From Prochlorococcus sp. AG-347-K16 (lineage in GTDB: Bacteria; Cyanobacteriota; Cyanobacteriia; PCC-6307; Cyanobiaceae): DNA of 64,000 bases. The stretch is from positions 1-64,000 of the forward strand of contig QCCD01000002.1 in assembly GCA_003281405.1 (NCBI GenBank), written 5' to 3'. This document shows positions 40,629 to 50,727 of this stretch, in pieces (the first letter of the stretch is position 1; each line of letters opens with the position of its first letter). The notes below the pieces were generated by a model, which saw only the letters and a program-made list of their open reading frames with translations, was not told the origin of the DNA and did not search any database. The translations under genes and the position numbers were made by a program.

Positions 40629-41527
40629 ATAAATTCATTTATTAACTTATTGGTTTTTTCAGGTTCTTCATCATGAGGACAATGACCAGCCCCATGAATA
40701 ATATCTAATCTTTTAATATTCCTGAATTGTTGCTTCCACTCTCTTGCTTCATTTAACGATTCCCAAGGATCTTTTTCTCCCCAAATCAATTGGATAGGAG
40801 CACCCACCTTATCGAAAAGGTCAGTGGCAAGATAGTCATCAAATAAGTTAATAAAACCACGAAATGCTTCTTTAGAGTTTTTTCTTTGAGAGGGTTTATA
40901 AAGTATTTCAATTAATTCTTCATCGATATTTTTTCCTGAAGGGTAAGCTTGTTCAAGTATTTTCTTTATAACTTTTGGATTAGCAGCCCTTGTAAAGAGA
41001 GTATTACTAATTACTCTTTGTCTGACTATCGTTTTAAGGAGGGGTCTAAGTAGATTCATTAAGATATCGCTTTGTTTTAATCGTTTATCATCCATAGTTC
41101 TTTGTGCGCAATCAATCAGAATGACACCTTTGCAATTATCTTTGAGGATTTCAGCAGCTTTCAATGCAATAACACCACCAATTGAATTTCCTACCAAGTA
41201 AACAGGAGATTTTATTACCTTTGTACAAAATGTTGATATTTGATTACCCCATAAGTCAAATGAATATTTAATTGAGTTTTTTTTATTAGGTTCGTAATTT
41301 AATAAAGCACTAGGCTGGCTGCTTTGTCCAAATCCTAATAAGTCAATTGCGTAGCAGTTAGAAAATTTACCAAGACAATCTTGATTATGTCTCCAATGTT
41401 TTTTTGATGCCCCGAATCCATGAACTAATAAAATTTTAATATTTTTTTCAGAAGTACTATTTTTTGATAAAGACCAAGAAATTTCCCAATTTTTCCATTT
41501 CCAAGTTTCAGATTTATTCAAAGACAC
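40613..41527 (-). CDS. Alpha/beta hydrolase
   Basis: A 304-residue alpha/beta-hydrolase fold enzyme with oxyanion LVHGFGASKKHWRHN near 35-50, nucleophile Ser in VGNSIGGVIALKAA (about 118), an acid in WGEKDPWES and His in HGAGHCPHDEEP. The lid segment lies between about 150 and 220. Substrate unknown; similar proteins in picocyanobacteria are annotated only generally. It overlaps the end of the sigma-factor gene on the other strand. Confidence 0.82.
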   Translation of the reverse strand: MSLNKSETWKWKNWEISWSLSKNSTSEKNIKILLVHGFGASKKHWRHNQDCLGKFSNCYAIDLLGFGQSSQPSALLNYEPNKKNSIKYSFDLWGNQISTFCTKVIKSPVYLVGNSIGGVIALKAAEILKDNCKGVILIDCAQRTMDDKRLKQSDILMNLLRPLLKTIVRQRVISNTLFTRAANPKVIKKILEQAYPSGKNIDEELIEILYKPSQRKNSKEAFRGFINLFDDYLATDLFDKVGAPIQLIWGEKDPWESLNEAREWKQQFRNIKRLDIIHGAGHCPHDEEPEKTNKLINEFIQETK

Positions 41528-41612
41528 TATTAATATGCTGTTGATTAAACTTTAATTCAAAAAAAAATTATTCGTTTTTAATAAATTATTCTTAGTTAAG
41601 AATAAACGTTTA

Positions 41613-42614
41613 TTGATGAAAAAGAAAAAGGTCATATGTATTGGAGAGGCTTTAATTGACAGAATCAGAAATAAGTCAAATCAAGGATTTACAGATTTTT
41701 TGGGTGGTGCGCCGGCTAATGTTGCTTGTGCATTAAGAAAATTAAAAATAGATTCAATATTTATAGGACGTTTGGGTAGTGATGATTATGGGAAAAAATT
41801 TATTACGCAATTTAATGAATTGGACGTTAATTTAGATTTCTTGCAATTAGATAATGATTTATCTACTCGCGTGGTTAATGTAGATAGAGATCTATTTGGA
41901 GAACGTTTTTTTTCAGGCTTTGAGGAAATTTCTTATTCATGTTTTGCAGACGAAGTTCTTAGTAAGAAATTAATCGAAAAACAAATTTTAAATTTGGAGA
42001 AATCTTTTTTAGAAACAAAATATTTGGTTACAGGAACGATCTTATTATCATCTCCAATATCATCAGAGACTATTTTTTTTCTTCTTGAAGGAGCTAAAAA
42101 ATTTGATGTCAAAATAGTTATTGATTTGAATTGGAGAGAGGTCTTTTGGGATCATTCAAGTTTTTCATCAGAAATTAGTCAAGCCGCTAGAGTTAACTTA
42201 ATCAAGAAATTTTTAAATCATGCAAATGTTCTAAAACTTGCAAAGGAGGAAGCAACTTTGTTTTTTGAGGATGACAATCCCTTACGAATATCTCAACAAT
42301 TGTCTAATAGACCAGATGTAATAATAACTGATGGAAAAAATCCTGTTGTATGGTACATAAATGGTTTGCAGGGAATTACAGAAACTCATTCTTCGCAAAA
42401 AATTGTTGATACAACTGGTGCAGGTGATGCTTTTTTAGCTGGCTTGATTTCAAAATTAATTTCTTCTGGTTATCCTTCAAAAGAAGTAGAGATAGAAGAT
42501 TGCATTAAGTTTGCAGGTGCTTGTGGATTATTAACTTGTCTTGGTGAAGGCGCCATCGAGCAACAGCCATATCATGAGAATGTTAATAAATTTTTAGGAT
42601 CTCTTATTTCATAG
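41613..42614 (+). CDS. PfkB-family sugar kinase (fructokinase-like)
   Basis: A 333-residue ribokinase/PfkB-type kinase. The N-terminal signature GGAPANVACALRKL (about 30-43) and the C-terminal anion-hole motif DTTGAGDAFLAGL with the catalytic Asp (about 273) are intact. The N terminus VICIGEALIDR and the overall length resemble fructokinases used in sucrose breakdown, but PfkB specificity is hard to read. The 3' end overlaps tsaE on the opposite strand by 43 bases. Confidence 0.87.
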   Translation: MMKKKKVICIGEALIDRIRNKSNQGFTDFLGGAPANVACALRKLKIDSIFIGRLGSDDYGKKFITQFNELDVNLDFLQLDNDLSTRVVNVDRDLFGERFFSGFEEISYSCFADEVLSKKLIEKQILNLEKSFLETKYLVTGTILLSSPISSETIFFLLEGAKKFDVKIVIDLNWREVFWDHSSFSSEISQAARVNLIKKFLNHANVLKLAKEEATLFFEDDNPLRISQQLSNRPDVIITDGKNPVVWYINGLQGITETHSSQKIVDTTGAGDAFLAGLISKLISSGYPSKEVEIEDCIKFAGACGLLTCLGEGAIEQQPYHENVNKFLGSLIS

Positions 42615-43021
42615 TGTCTTCCGTAATTTTTTGCATAACTAATTTCTATTTTCCAGAAATTTTGGATAACTGGTTCTATTAATTCCGGCCATTCAATAAC
42701 TAAAATAGCTTGTTTTTGTATTGCCTCTTCTTCTTCAGAGAAAAAAACTTCTTTTGCTAAAGCAATATTTTCTAACCTGTATAAATCAAGGTGAATTAGC
42801 GGAATTTTTCCTGAGTTGTAGTGATGCGATAAAGCAAATGTAGGGCTTGTAATATCCTCAGAGATTGATAAACCTTTAGCAATCCCCTGCACAAATGAAG
42901 TTTTCCCTGCCCCAATTGGTCCCTGTAATAAAACAATTGATTTGGAATTTAGATTGTGTGAGAGTTTTATTCCTAAATTTAAAGTCTCTTTTAAATTCTC
43001 AACAAACACAAAAGTACACAA
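42572..43021 (-). CDS. tsaE: tRNA threonylcarbamoyladenosine biosynthesis protein TsaE
   Basis: ATPase partner of TsaB-TsaD in forming t6A37 of ANN-decoding tRNAs. The 149 residues have Walker A GPIGAGKT at 34-41, SPTFALSHHY, a LIHLDLYRLE motif and VIEWPELIEP near the C terminus. The C terminus (about 14 residues) is encoded in the region that also encodes the PfkB end on the other strand. Divergent from ahcY with a 39-base gap. Confidence 0.92.
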   Translation of the reverse strand: MCTFVFVENLKETLNLGIKLSHNLNSKSIVLLQGPIGAGKTSFVQGIAKGLSISEDITSPTFALSHHYNSGKIPLIHLDLYRLENIALAKEVFFSEEEEAIQKQAILVIEWPELIEPVIQNFWKIEISYAKNYGRHYEIRDPKNLLTFS

Positions 43022-43060
43022 AAATCACTTATAGTTTAATAAGTATAGAACCCGTTAGAA

Positions 43061-44479
43061 ATGGTTATTGCAAATTCAGTTAAAACATCAACACCTAAAT
43101 TCGTCATTTCGGATATTTCACTATCAGATTTTGGTCGTAAAGAAATTAAAATTGCCGAAACTGAAATGCCAGGATTAATGGCACTTAGAGATAAATATCA
43201 ACATGAAAAACCACTTAAAGGTGCAAGAATAGCTGGAAGTCTTCATATGACTATTCAGACAGCAGTCTTAATAGAAACTCTTGTTGATCTTGGTGCAGAA
43301 GTGAAATGGGCTTCATGCAATATTTTTTCAACTCAAGATCATGCAGCTGCAGCTATCGCAGACCAAGGAATTTCTGTATATGCAAAAAAAGGGGAAACTC
43401 TTGATGAATATTGGCAATATACCCACTATATCCTTGATTGGGGTTCAGAATCACCAAATATGATTCTTGATGATGGGGGAGATGCAACTGGTCTATTGAT
43501 ACTCGGTAGTAAGGCAGAAAAAGATTTATCTGTTTTAGATAATCCCGGAAACGAAGAGGAAATTGCTTTGTTCAATTCTATTAAGTCTAAGTTGGAAAAA
43601 GATAGTGAATTCTATTCTAGAATTAAGAGTAATATCATTGGTGTCACTGAAGAAACTACAACGGGAGTTGCAAGACTTTATCAACTTCAAAAGCAAAATG
43701 CTTTACCTTTTCCAGCTATTAACGTTAATGATTCAGTAACAAAAAGCAAATTTGATAATTTATATGGCTGCAGAGAATCTTTAGTTGATAGCATCAAGCG
43801 TGCCACCGATGTAATGATTGCTGGCAAAGTTGCATTAGTAATGGGTTTTGGAGATGTAGGTAAAGGTTCAGCACAGTCATTAAGAGGTCTTGGAGCTATT
43901 GTAAAAGTTGCAGAAGTCGATCCAATTTGTGCGCTTCAAGCAGCTATGGAAGGTTATAGCGTCGTTAGGTTAGAAGATGTTGTTAAAGATATAGATATAT
44001 TTGTTACGGCCACTGGTAACTATCAGGTTATAACCCATGAAAATCTATTAAAAATGAAAGATGAAGCTATAGTTTGCAATATTGGCCATTTTGATAATGA
44101 GATTGATGTTGCCTCTTTAAAAAATTATCAATGGGAAAATATTAAGCCACAGGTTGATCACATTACTTTACCTAGTGGAAACAAAATTATTCTTTTAGCA
44201 GAAGGCAGATTAGTTAACTTAGGCTGTGCTACTGGACATCCAAGTTTTGTTATGAGTAATTCGTTTACTAACCAAGTATTAGCTCAAATTGAACTTTTCA
44301 ATAAGTCAGAGCAATATGCTAAAGAAGTTTATGTGCTACCAAAACATCTCGATGAAATGGTAGCTAGATTGCATCTAGATAAAATAGGTGCAAAATTAAC
44401 AACTTTAACCAAAGAGCAAGCTGATTATATTAATGTTTCCGTTGAGGGACCATATAAATCAGAACTTTATAGATACTAA
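43061..44479 (+). CDS. ahcY: Adenosylhomocysteinase
   Basis: Hydrolyses S-adenosylhomocysteine to adenosine and homocysteine, removing the product of methylation. The 472 residues are full length. Seen are [30 protein letters not shown], the NAD-binding [15 protein letters not shown] and the C-terminal [23 protein letters not shown], which reaches into the neighbouring subunit's NAD site. The DedA gene follows after 2 bases. Confidence 0.97.
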   Translation: MVIANSVKTSTPKFVISDISLSDFGRKEIKIAETEMPGLMALRDKYQHEKPLKGARIAGSLHMTIQTAVLIETLVDLGAEVKWASCNIFSTQDHAAAAIADQGISVYAKKGETLDEYWQYTHYILDWGSESPNMILDDGGDATGLLILGSKAEKDLSVLDNPGNEEEIALFNSIKSKLEKDSEFYSRIKSNIIGVTEETTTGVARLYQLQKQNALPFPAINVNDSVTKSKFDNLYGCRESLVDSIKRATDVMIAGKVALVMGFGDVGKGSAQSLRGLGAIVKVAEVDPICALQAAMEGYSVVRLEDVVKDIDIFVTATGNYQVITHENLLKMKDEAIVCNIGHFDNEIDVASLKNYQWENIKPQVDHITLPSGNKIILLAEGRLVNLGCATGHPSFVMSNSFTNQVLAQIELFNKSEQYAKEVYVLPKHLDEMVARLHLDKIGAKLTTLTKEQADYINVSVEGPYKSELYRY

Positions 44480-44481
44480 GT

Positions 44482-45141
44482 TTGATTTTAATTTTTGCAA
44501 ATTTTCTTACCTCGATTCCTGATTATATAAGTTTAGCTGTCGAGAATAATTCAGCTGTTGCATACCTTACTATATGTTTGGCTATGTTTTTGGAGAATAT
44601 AATTCCCCCCATCCCATCAGAAATAATAATGCCCTTGGGTGGTTTTTTCGTTTATCAACAAAAATTAAACTTCTATATTTTAATTTTCTGGGGTTTATTG
44701 GGAACAATACTAGGATCATTGCCTTGGTATTACTTAGGCAGATTAGTAAATGAAAAAAGGCTTTCAAATTTTCTTGATAAAAAAGGGAAGTACTTGGGAA
44801 TTTCTTCTAAAGATTTAATTAAAAGTAAGATGTGGTTTGAAAAATATGGAGTTTCTTTGGTGTTTTGGGGACGATTAGTACCAGGTATAAGAACGTTAAT
44901 TTCAGTTCCAGCTGGCATAGAACTTATGCCGCTAAGGAAATTTTTGATTTGGACTACATTTGGTAGTTTTATATGGGTAGTACTTCTTACTTATGCAGGC
45001 TTTTTATTCGGTGAAAATTATCCAATTATTAAAACTTATTTAGATCAAATCAAGTTTTTTGTAAAGCCAATATTAATTTTACTTTTTTTATATTTTTTGA
45101 TCAAAATAATTAATAGATTAATAAAGCAAAATAGGGCTTAG
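44482..45141 (+). CDS. DedA-family membrane protein
   Basis: A 219-residue integral membrane protein of the DedA/SNARE-associated family (lipid scramblase-like). A TTG start at 44482 is used 2 bases after ahcY. Typical motifs are FLENIIPPIPSEIIMPLGGF with the reentrant-loop Pro-Glu residues, LGSLPWYYLGRL and FWGRLVPGIRTLISVPAG. Several DedA proteins move polyprenyl phosphate or phospholipids across membranes; the cargo here is unknown. It shares 4 bases with the convergent ssb end. Confidence 0.88.
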   Translation: MILIFANFLTSIPDYISLAVENNSAVAYLTICLAMFLENIIPPIPSEIIMPLGGFFVYQQKLNFYILIFWGLLGTILGSLPWYYLGRLVNEKRLSNFLDKKGKYLGISSKDLIKSKMWFEKYGVSLVFWGRLVPGIRTLISVPAGIELMPLRKFLIWTTFGSFIWVVLLTYAGFLFGENYPIIKTYLDQIKFFVKPILILLFLYFLIKIINRLIKQNRA

Positions 45142-45512
45142 AAAGGGATTTCACTTGAACTACTACTATTGTTAGAGTATTGATTACTTTCAGATTCTTT
45201 TCTGGAGCCAAGTAAGTTTAAGCTATCTACCCTGACAACAGGTTTATATCTATCTTCACCAGTATTTTTATCTTTCCAACTGTCAATTTTAAAGCTTCCT
45301 GTAATTCCAATTAAAGAACCTTTTTTAACGTAATCTGCGGCAATTTGTGCTTGCTTACCCCATATTTCTAAATTAAACCAGTCTGGTTCTTCATCTCTAC
45401 TTCTCCTGTTAACTGCAAGTGTGAAATTAGCTACGATACTACCAGATTCAAAATATCTGACATCTGGTTCTCTTCCTGCTCTGCCAACTAGATTAATAGT
45501 GTTAATTTCCAT
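45138..45512 (-). CDS. ssb: Single-stranded DNA-binding protein
   Basis: Binds single-stranded DNA in replication and repair. The 124 residues hold one OB fold: MEINTINLVGRAGREPDVRYFESGSIVANFTLAVN, EPDWFNLEIWGKQAQIAADYVKKGSLIGITG. The C terminus ends EIPF after a Ser/Asn-rich linker, the hub peptide for partner proteins, though with only one acidic residue rather than the usual three. Divergent from mreB with 130 bases between. Confidence 0.95.
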   Translation of the reverse strand: MEINTINLVGRAGREPDVRYFESGSIVANFTLAVNRRSRDEEPDWFNLEIWGKQAQIAADYVKKGSLIGITGSFKIDSWKDKNTGEDRYKPVVRVDSLNLLGSRKESESNQYSNNSSSSSEIPF

Positions 45513-45642
45513 AATTTTTTTTTTTTATACTACTCATATTTCCAGATTCTGCTCAAAGTTTTACGTGCTATTCATAACTAAACGCTAGATTTATGAGAGC
45601 TTACCAAAAAATAGATATATTATTTATAAAAGAATTCTTATT

Positions 45643-46695
45643 GTGATTTTTAACAGATTTAAATTTTCTAGAGATATTGGCATAGATTTGGGAACTGCCA
45701 ATACTCTAATACATGTATCAGGAAAGGGCGTCGTTTTACAAGAGCCTTCTGTAGTAGCTATGGATTTAGAGGAAGGGATTCCATTAGCTGTTGGTAAAGA
45801 AGCGAAGTTAATGCTTGGAAGAACCCCTGGCAATATTAGAGCAGTAAGACCACTGAGGGATGGGGTTATTGCAGATTTTGATGCTGCAGAACAAATGATA
45901 AAAACATTTATTCAAAAATGTAATGAAGGTAAGGGGATTGTAGCTCCAAGAATAGTGATTGGTATTCCAAGCGGAGTTACTAGTGTAGAGCGAAGAGCAG
46001 TAAGAGAAGCTGGATTAGCTGGAGCTAGAGAGGTTCACTTAATTGATGAACCTGTCGCAGCAGCAATAGGAGCATCACTACCAGTAACTGAGCCAATTGG
46101 AACTATGATTGTCGATATTGGTGGAGGTACTACTGAGGTTGCAGTATTAAGTTTAGGTGGAACTGTATTGAGTGAATCTGTTCGAATAGCTGGAGATGAA
46201 ATAAATGAGTCAATTGCGCTATATCTTAAAAAAGTTCACAATTTAGTTGTTGGAGAGAGAACTGCAGAAGATATCAAAATTAAAATTGGATCTGCATTCC
46301 CAGATGATGATTTTGATAAAACTACCTTGGAAGTTAGAGGTTTACATCTTTTATCTGGTCTACCTAGATCAGTCACTTTAACATCAGGAGAAATCAGAGA
46401 AGCTATGGCTGAAACACTGAGCAAGATAGTTGAAGCTGTAAAAAGAACTTTAGAGAGAACTCCACCTGAACTTGCTGCAGATATTGTTGATAGGGGTATT
46501 ATGCTTGCAGGAGGTGGAGCTTTAGTTAGAGGTATTAATGATTTATTGAGCGATGAAACGGGAATTTTTACTCACATAGCAGAAAATCCACTGCTTTGTG
46601 TAGTTAATGGATGTGGGGAGGTTCTGGATGATTTTAAAAAACTTAAAAGAGTTGTTGATACTCCAGACTTTATAAGGAACGCGATAAGAGATTAA
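45643..46695 (+). CDS. mreB: Rod-shape protein MreB
   Basis: Actin-like filament that guides elongation-mode wall synthesis. The 350 residues start at GTG 45643 ([25 protein letters not shown]). Phosphate loops [12 protein letters not shown] and [17 protein letters not shown], and [15 protein letters not shown] near the C terminus, are the actin-superfamily ATP site. It is the first gene of mreB-mreC-mreD, with 4 bases to mreC. Confidence 0.96.
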   Translation: MIFNRFKFSRDIGIDLGTANTLIHVSGKGVVLQEPSVVAMDLEEGIPLAVGKEAKLMLGRTPGNIRAVRPLRDGVIADFDAAEQMIKTFIQKCNEGKGIVAPRIVIGIPSGVTSVERRAVREAGLAGAREVHLIDEPVAAAIGASLPVTEPIGTMIVDIGGGTTEVAVLSLGGTVLSESVRIAGDEINESIALYLKKVHNLVVGERTAEDIKIKIGSAFPDDDFDKTTLEVRGLHLLSGLPRSVTLTSGEIREAMAETLSKIVEAVKRTLERTPPELAADIVDRGIMLAGGGALVRGINDLLSDETGIFTHIAENPLLCVVNGCGEVLDDFKKLKRVVDTPDFIRNAIRD

Positions 46696-46699
46696 TAAT

Positions 46700-47449
46700 A
46701 TGTTCGATATCCGACGAATTTCTTCTAGTCGTTGGTGGCATAAAAAGAAAAGTTGGATATTTTGTGGAATTTTTTTATTTTTAGTCTTTGTAAGGATTTC
46801 AAAAGGATCTTTATATAAAGATTTTTTTTACTTTATTTCAAAGCCTTTTTGGCCTGGTCAATTTCAAAAAGAAGTTATTGTTAAAAGCATAGACCAAGAA
46901 TCTTTAATAAAATTAAATCTCATTAAAAAGGATAATATTAGATTGCGTAAAATTTTATCTCTTCAAGAATCATCTAATAATAATAAAATTTCAGCAGCAG
47001 TTATTTCGAGAAAAACAGGAGGTTGGTGGAGACAAATAATTTTAAACAAAGGTTCAAAAGATGGAGTGGAAATTGGTAATATTGTTACTGGCCCAGGTGG
47101 ATTATTAGGAAGAGTAAAAAATACTTCTCTATTTACTTCTTCAGTAACATTATTAACTTCTCCAGAGAGTAAATTGGGAGTATGGGTTGATAGAAGCCAA
47201 ATTAATGGAGTAATGGTTGGTTCAGGCGATGATCATCCTAGCCTAATATTGTACTCAAAAGATGCTGATATAAAAGTCGGAGATTTTGTATCATCCTCTC
47301 CTGCTAGTTCTTTATTACCTCCAAATATTCCCATTGGGATTATCCAATCTATAGATAACACATTGCAATCAAAAAAAACGGCAAAAATTTCGCTTTTAGC
47401 AAAACCTAATGTAATTGATTGGGTACAAATTTTGAGAGGAAATATTTAA
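46700..47449 (+). CDS. mreC: Rod-shape protein MreC
   Basis: Links MreB to periplasmic wall synthases. The 249 residues have a basic cytoplasmic start, one membrane helix (about 17-34), a coiled coil (about 60-90) and the beta-rich part with VISRKTGGWWRQIILNKGSKDGVEIGNIVTGPGG-type sequence (motif seen in shorter blocks). Its TAA overlaps the mreD ATG by one base (TAATG), so translation is coupled. Confidence 0.92.
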   Translation: MFDIRRISSSRWWHKKKSWIFCGIFLFLVFVRISKGSLYKDFFYFISKPFWPGQFQKEVIVKSIDQESLIKLNLIKKDNIRLRKILSLQESSNNNKISAAVISRKTGGWWRQIILNKGSKDGVEIGNIVTGPGGLLGRVKNTSLFTSSVTLLTSPESKLGVWVDRSQINGVMVGSGDDHPSLILYSKDADIKVGDFVSSSPASSLLPPNIPIGIIQSIDNTLQSKKTAKISLLAKPNVIDWVQILRGNI

Positions 47450-47967
47450 TGAATAAATTTTTTACAAACAAATTATCTATAATAAGCTTCATTTTTATTC
47501 CAATTATTTTTTTGTGGCACCCTAATTGGCTTGGATTTTTAGGAGTTCAGCCATATTGGCCGTTATTTTGGTTATTGCCCTGGTCTATGATTAATGGATC
47601 GGTTAATGGATTAGTATTTGGTTTGTTTTTGGGTCTAATTTTAGATTCTTTAACTTTAGATAATAATCTTACTCAAATACCAGGCTTAATGTTTTGTGGA
47701 TTTTTGTTTGGGAGAATTAAATTAAATACTGATATTTTGGCAGGCCATTTTAGGCATGGTTTGATTTGTTCTTTTGGAAGTTTTTTATGCGGGACTCTTC
47801 ATCTTTCACAAATTTTGTTTAAAAATTTTTCAGATAGTAGTTCTTTAATTTTTATTTCAGGAATTAAAAACATCTTAGCTGAAGTTTTTTTAACAGGTTT
47901 GTTTGCTCCCTTTATTTGCTCTCAACTTTTAAGAATGTTTAAAGTGTCAAGAATAAAATTGCATTAA
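47449..47967 (+). CDS. mreD: Rod-shape protein MreD
   Basis: Small membrane partner of MreC. From the ATG at 47449 it has 172 residues, with about five membrane helices and the QPYWPLFWLLPW and GLVFGLFLGLILDSL segments typical of cyanobacterial MreD. An in-frame ATG 30 bases upstream lies inside mreC and is less likely. It ends the mre operon; the response-regulator gene begins 124 bases later. Confidence 0.88.
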   Translation: MNKFFTNKLSIISFIFIPIIFLWHPNWLGFLGVQPYWPLFWLLPWSMINGSVNGLVFGLFLGLILDSLTLDNNLTQIPGLMFCGFLFGRIKLNTDILAGHFRHGLICSFGSFLCGTLHLSQILFKNFSDSSSLIFISGIKNILAEVFLTGLFAPFICSQLLRMFKVSRIKLH

Positions 47968-48090
47968 TAAATTTTTTTAAACCTTCGGAATATCTCTTTG
48001 AGGGTTCGTAATGTTATATTTTTAATTGTTAGAATGAAAATTCAATGCAATAGTTCTTTGCTTTGAAATATCGAGAAATCTTTTTTAACT

Positions 48091-48837
48091 ATGTCAAAAG
48101 CAAGAATTTTAGTTGTTGATGATGAACCAGCAGTTTTGAAGGTATTAGTTACGAGGCTTCAACTAGCTGGATATCAAGTGTATTCAGCCACTAATGGCGA
48201 AGAAGCTCTTGAATCTTTCCACAGGGATTCCCCAGATTTAATAGTTCTTGATGTTATGCTTCCAAAAATGGATGGATTTGCTGTTTGTAGAAGAATTAGA
48301 GCTGAATCAGTAGTACCAATAATATTCTTAACCGCTCTAGAGGCTATTTCAGAGAGAGTCGCAGGATTGGATTTAGGGGCTGATGATTACTTATCTAAAC
48401 CATTTAGCCCAAAAGAGTTAGAGGCTAGAATAGCTACTATTTTGAGAAGAATGGGCCCAAGTATATCGGTTACTGAAACCAAAGAAGCCCCTTCAGGTAA
48501 AGGAGTTATGAAATTTGGAAGTTTAGTTGTTGATACTAATCGCAGACAAGTTTCTAGAGCTGGAGATAGAATTAGTTTAACTTATACTGAATTTAGTCTC
48601 CTAGAATTATTATTTGACGAGCCTGGTAAAGTTGTACCGCGAGCAGAAATATTAGAACAACTATGGGGTTATCCTCCTCGTAGAGCTGCAGATTTAAGAG
48701 TTGTAGATGTATACGTTGCGAGATTAAGAGGTAAGTTGGAACCAGATCCAAGAAATCCAGAATTAATATTAACTGTTAGAGGGATTGGTTACGCATCTCA
48801 GAGAGTTGGTGAAACAGCAACATCTTTGGCAAGTTGA
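48091..48837 (+). CDS. OmpR-type response regulator (RpaB/SrrA-like)
   Basis: A 248-residue two-component regulator. The receiver domain has the acidic pair DDE near 10-12, the phosphorylated Asp in LIVLDVMLPKMDG (about 54), Thr in FLTALE and Lys in YLSKPFSPKE. The OmpR winged helix (about 145-240) includes LTYTEFSLLELL and RVVDVYVARLRGKLEPDPRNPELILTVRGIGYASQ (seen in parts). The effector part is close to RpaB/Ycf27, but the receiver differs from the nearly invariant ILETRLSMIGY of RpaB, so it may be the related SrrA-type paralog. The sensor kinase is not in the window. Follows mreBCD, precedes lysS. Confidence 0.85.
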   Translation: MSKARILVVDDEPAVLKVLVTRLQLAGYQVYSATNGEEALESFHRDSPDLIVLDVMLPKMDGFAVCRRIRAESVVPIIFLTALEAISERVAGLDLGADDYLSKPFSPKELEARIATILRRMGPSISVTETKEAPSGKGVMKFGSLVVDTNRRQVSRAGDRISLTYTEFSLLELLFDEPGKVVPRAEILEQLWGYPPRRAADLRVVDVYVARLRGKLEPDPRNPELILTVRGIGYASQRVGETATSLAS

Positions 48838-48886
48838 GCCATAGTTTGATAATTTTATTAAATAAAACAATCATATTAAATAAATT

Positions 48887-50425
48887 TTGTCTGAAATAAA
48901 AGAAGCACGCTTACAAAAAGCTAGTTCACTCGTTAGTAAAGGATTTGCTTCTTACGCGCAGAGTTTTAGAGTATCACATACTACCAGTTTTCTTATTCAA
49001 GAATTTCATTATTTAGAAAATGGTCAAGAGGAAGACTTTAGGATTTCTCTTGCTGGTAGGGTGATGGCAAAAAGGGTAATGGGTAAAATAGCTTTTTTTA
49101 CAATAAACGATCAAGAAGGTCAGATTCAGCTTTATCTAGATAAAAGGATTATTAATTTAAATTTAGAAAAACAAAAATTACTTTCTTTTGAAGATATCAA
49201 GGAAATAGTAGACATTGGTGATTGGATAGGCGTACACGGAACTATTAAAAAAACTAATAAAGGTGAGCTTTCAATTAAAGTAGAAAAATGGGAAATGTTA
49301 TCCAAATCATTACAACCTTTGCCAGATAAATGGCATGGATTGACTGATATTGAAAAAAGATATAGACAACGTTATCTAGATTTAATAGTTAATCCTCACT
49401 CTAAAAATGTATTTAAAACAAGAGCAAAATGTATAAGTTTTATAAGAAAATGGTTAGATAATAGAAATTTTTTAGAGATAGAGACTCCAATTCTGCAATC
49501 TGAAGCTGGTGGTGCTGAAGCAAGACCATTTATAACTCATCACAATACATTAGATATTCCGCTTTATCTAAGAATAGCGACAGAATTACATTTAAAAAGA
49601 ATGGTTGTTGGAGGATTTGAGAAAGTATATGAATTGGGAAGAATCTTCCGTAATGAGGGGATAAGTACAAGGCATAATCCTGAATTCACCTCAGTTGAAA
49701 TTTATGAGGCTTATTCTGATTATGTCGATATGATGAATTTAACTGAAGAATTGATAAAAGATACTTTAGCTGATGCATGTGGGTCTTTGATTATAAATTA
49801 TCAAAATAAAGAAATTGATTTTTCTAAACCTTGGTTAAGAATATCCATGAAAGATATTGTCAAAAAATATACAGGAATTGATTTTGATTCTTTCAGCGGA
49901 GACTTTCTTGCAGCAAAAAAAGCCGTTAAAAATATAAATGTTGATTTCTCTAATAAAGTAAATACTATTGGAAGACTTTTAAATGAGGTCTTCGAGCAAA
50001 AAGTTGAATCAAAACTTATAGAACCCACTTTTGTTATCGATTATCCTGTTGAAATTTCTCCTTTAGCTAGGCCTCATTTTGATAATAAAGAAATAGTTCA
50101 GAGATTTGAACTATTCATTGTTGGTCGAGAGCTGGCAAATGCGTTTAGTGAGTTGATAGATCCAGTAGATCAAAGAGAAAGAATGCAATTACAGCAATCT
50201 CTTAGAGATAAAGGAGATCTGGAGGCTCACTGTATAGATGAAGATTTTTTGAATGCTTTAGAGATTGGTATGCCTCCTACTGGAGGATTAGGCATAGGTA
50301 TTGATAGGTTAATTATGTTAATTACTAACAGCGCATCCATTAGAGATGTAATCCCTTTCCCATTGTTAAAACCAGAAATATCTTCCAAAAAAAGTGAAAA
50401 ATCACCCTTGAATGAAGTAAAATAA
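48887..50425 (+). CDS. lysS: Lysyl-tRNA synthetase (class II)
   Basis: Charges tRNA-Lys. The 512 residues begin at TTG 48887 ([11 protein letters not shown]). An N-terminal OB fold (about 50-150, [24 protein letters not shown]) binds the anticodon; the catalytic core shows class II motif 1 ([21 protein letters not shown]), motif 2 ([25 protein letters not shown]) and motif 3 ([18 protein letters not shown]). Same strand as the response-regulator gene, 49 bases after it. Confidence 0.96.
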   Translation: MSEIKEARLQKASSLVSKGFASYAQSFRVSHTTSFLIQEFHYLENGQEEDFRISLAGRVMAKRVMGKIAFFTINDQEGQIQLYLDKRIINLNLEKQKLLSFEDIKEIVDIGDWIGVHGTIKKTNKGELSIKVEKWEMLSKSLQPLPDKWHGLTDIEKRYRQRYLDLIVNPHSKNVFKTRAKCISFIRKWLDNRNFLEIETPILQSEAGGAEARPFITHHNTLDIPLYLRIATELHLKRMVVGGFEKVYELGRIFRNEGISTRHNPEFTSVEIYEAYSDYVDMMNLTEELIKDTLADACGSLIINYQNKEIDFSKPWLRISMKDIVKKYTGIDFDSFSGDFLAAKKAVKNINVDFSNKVNTIGRLLNEVFEQKVESKLIEPTFVIDYPVEISPLARPHFDNKEIVQRFELFIVGRELANAFSELIDPVDQRERMQLQQSLRDKGDLEAHCIDEDFLNALEIGMPPTGGLGIGIDRLIMLITNSASIRDVIPFPLLKPEISSKKSEKSPLNEVK

Positions 50426-50454
50426 GTAAATTAATCCAATACGAAATTTTTTAA

Positions 50455-50700
50455 ATGAGTGGTGAACGTGTTGGTTTCCGTTTCAAACACGCGGATGCAG
50501 TAGTTAAAAGAAATCCTCAAGGCCGATCAAGAAGAGGATGGGTTATTGAACCAGTAGAGCAAACTACAAGTAGGGGCACAAAAATGCCTGCATACAAAAT
50601 TCGCTGGAGAGATAGTGAGAGGCCTGAAACTGTATTACAGCATATGTTGATTGCAGATCCAGATCCTTCCCCACCTCCGAGTTCAGTCAGTTTAGATTAA
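50455..50700 (+). CDS. Conserved small hypothetical protein
   Basis: An 81-residue basic protein with an acidic, Pro/Ser-rich tail (DPDPSPPPSS). The N-terminal half is strand-rich (GERVGFRFKHADAVVKRNP, RRGWVIEPVEQT, PAYKIRWRDSERPETVLQHML) and looks like a small beta-barrel of SH3 or KOW type, perhaps binding nucleic acid or protein. I do not recognise a named family. It follows lysS by 29 bases on the same strand and converges with smpB. Real coding is supported by the relatively GC-rich, non-repetitive sequence. Confidence 0.75.
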   Translation: MSGERVGFRFKHADAVVKRNPQGRSRRGWVIEPVEQTTSRGTKMPAYKIRWRDSERPETVLQHMLIADPDPSPPPSSVSLD

Positions 50701-50727
50701 TATTCTTAAGAATTATGCATAATATTT

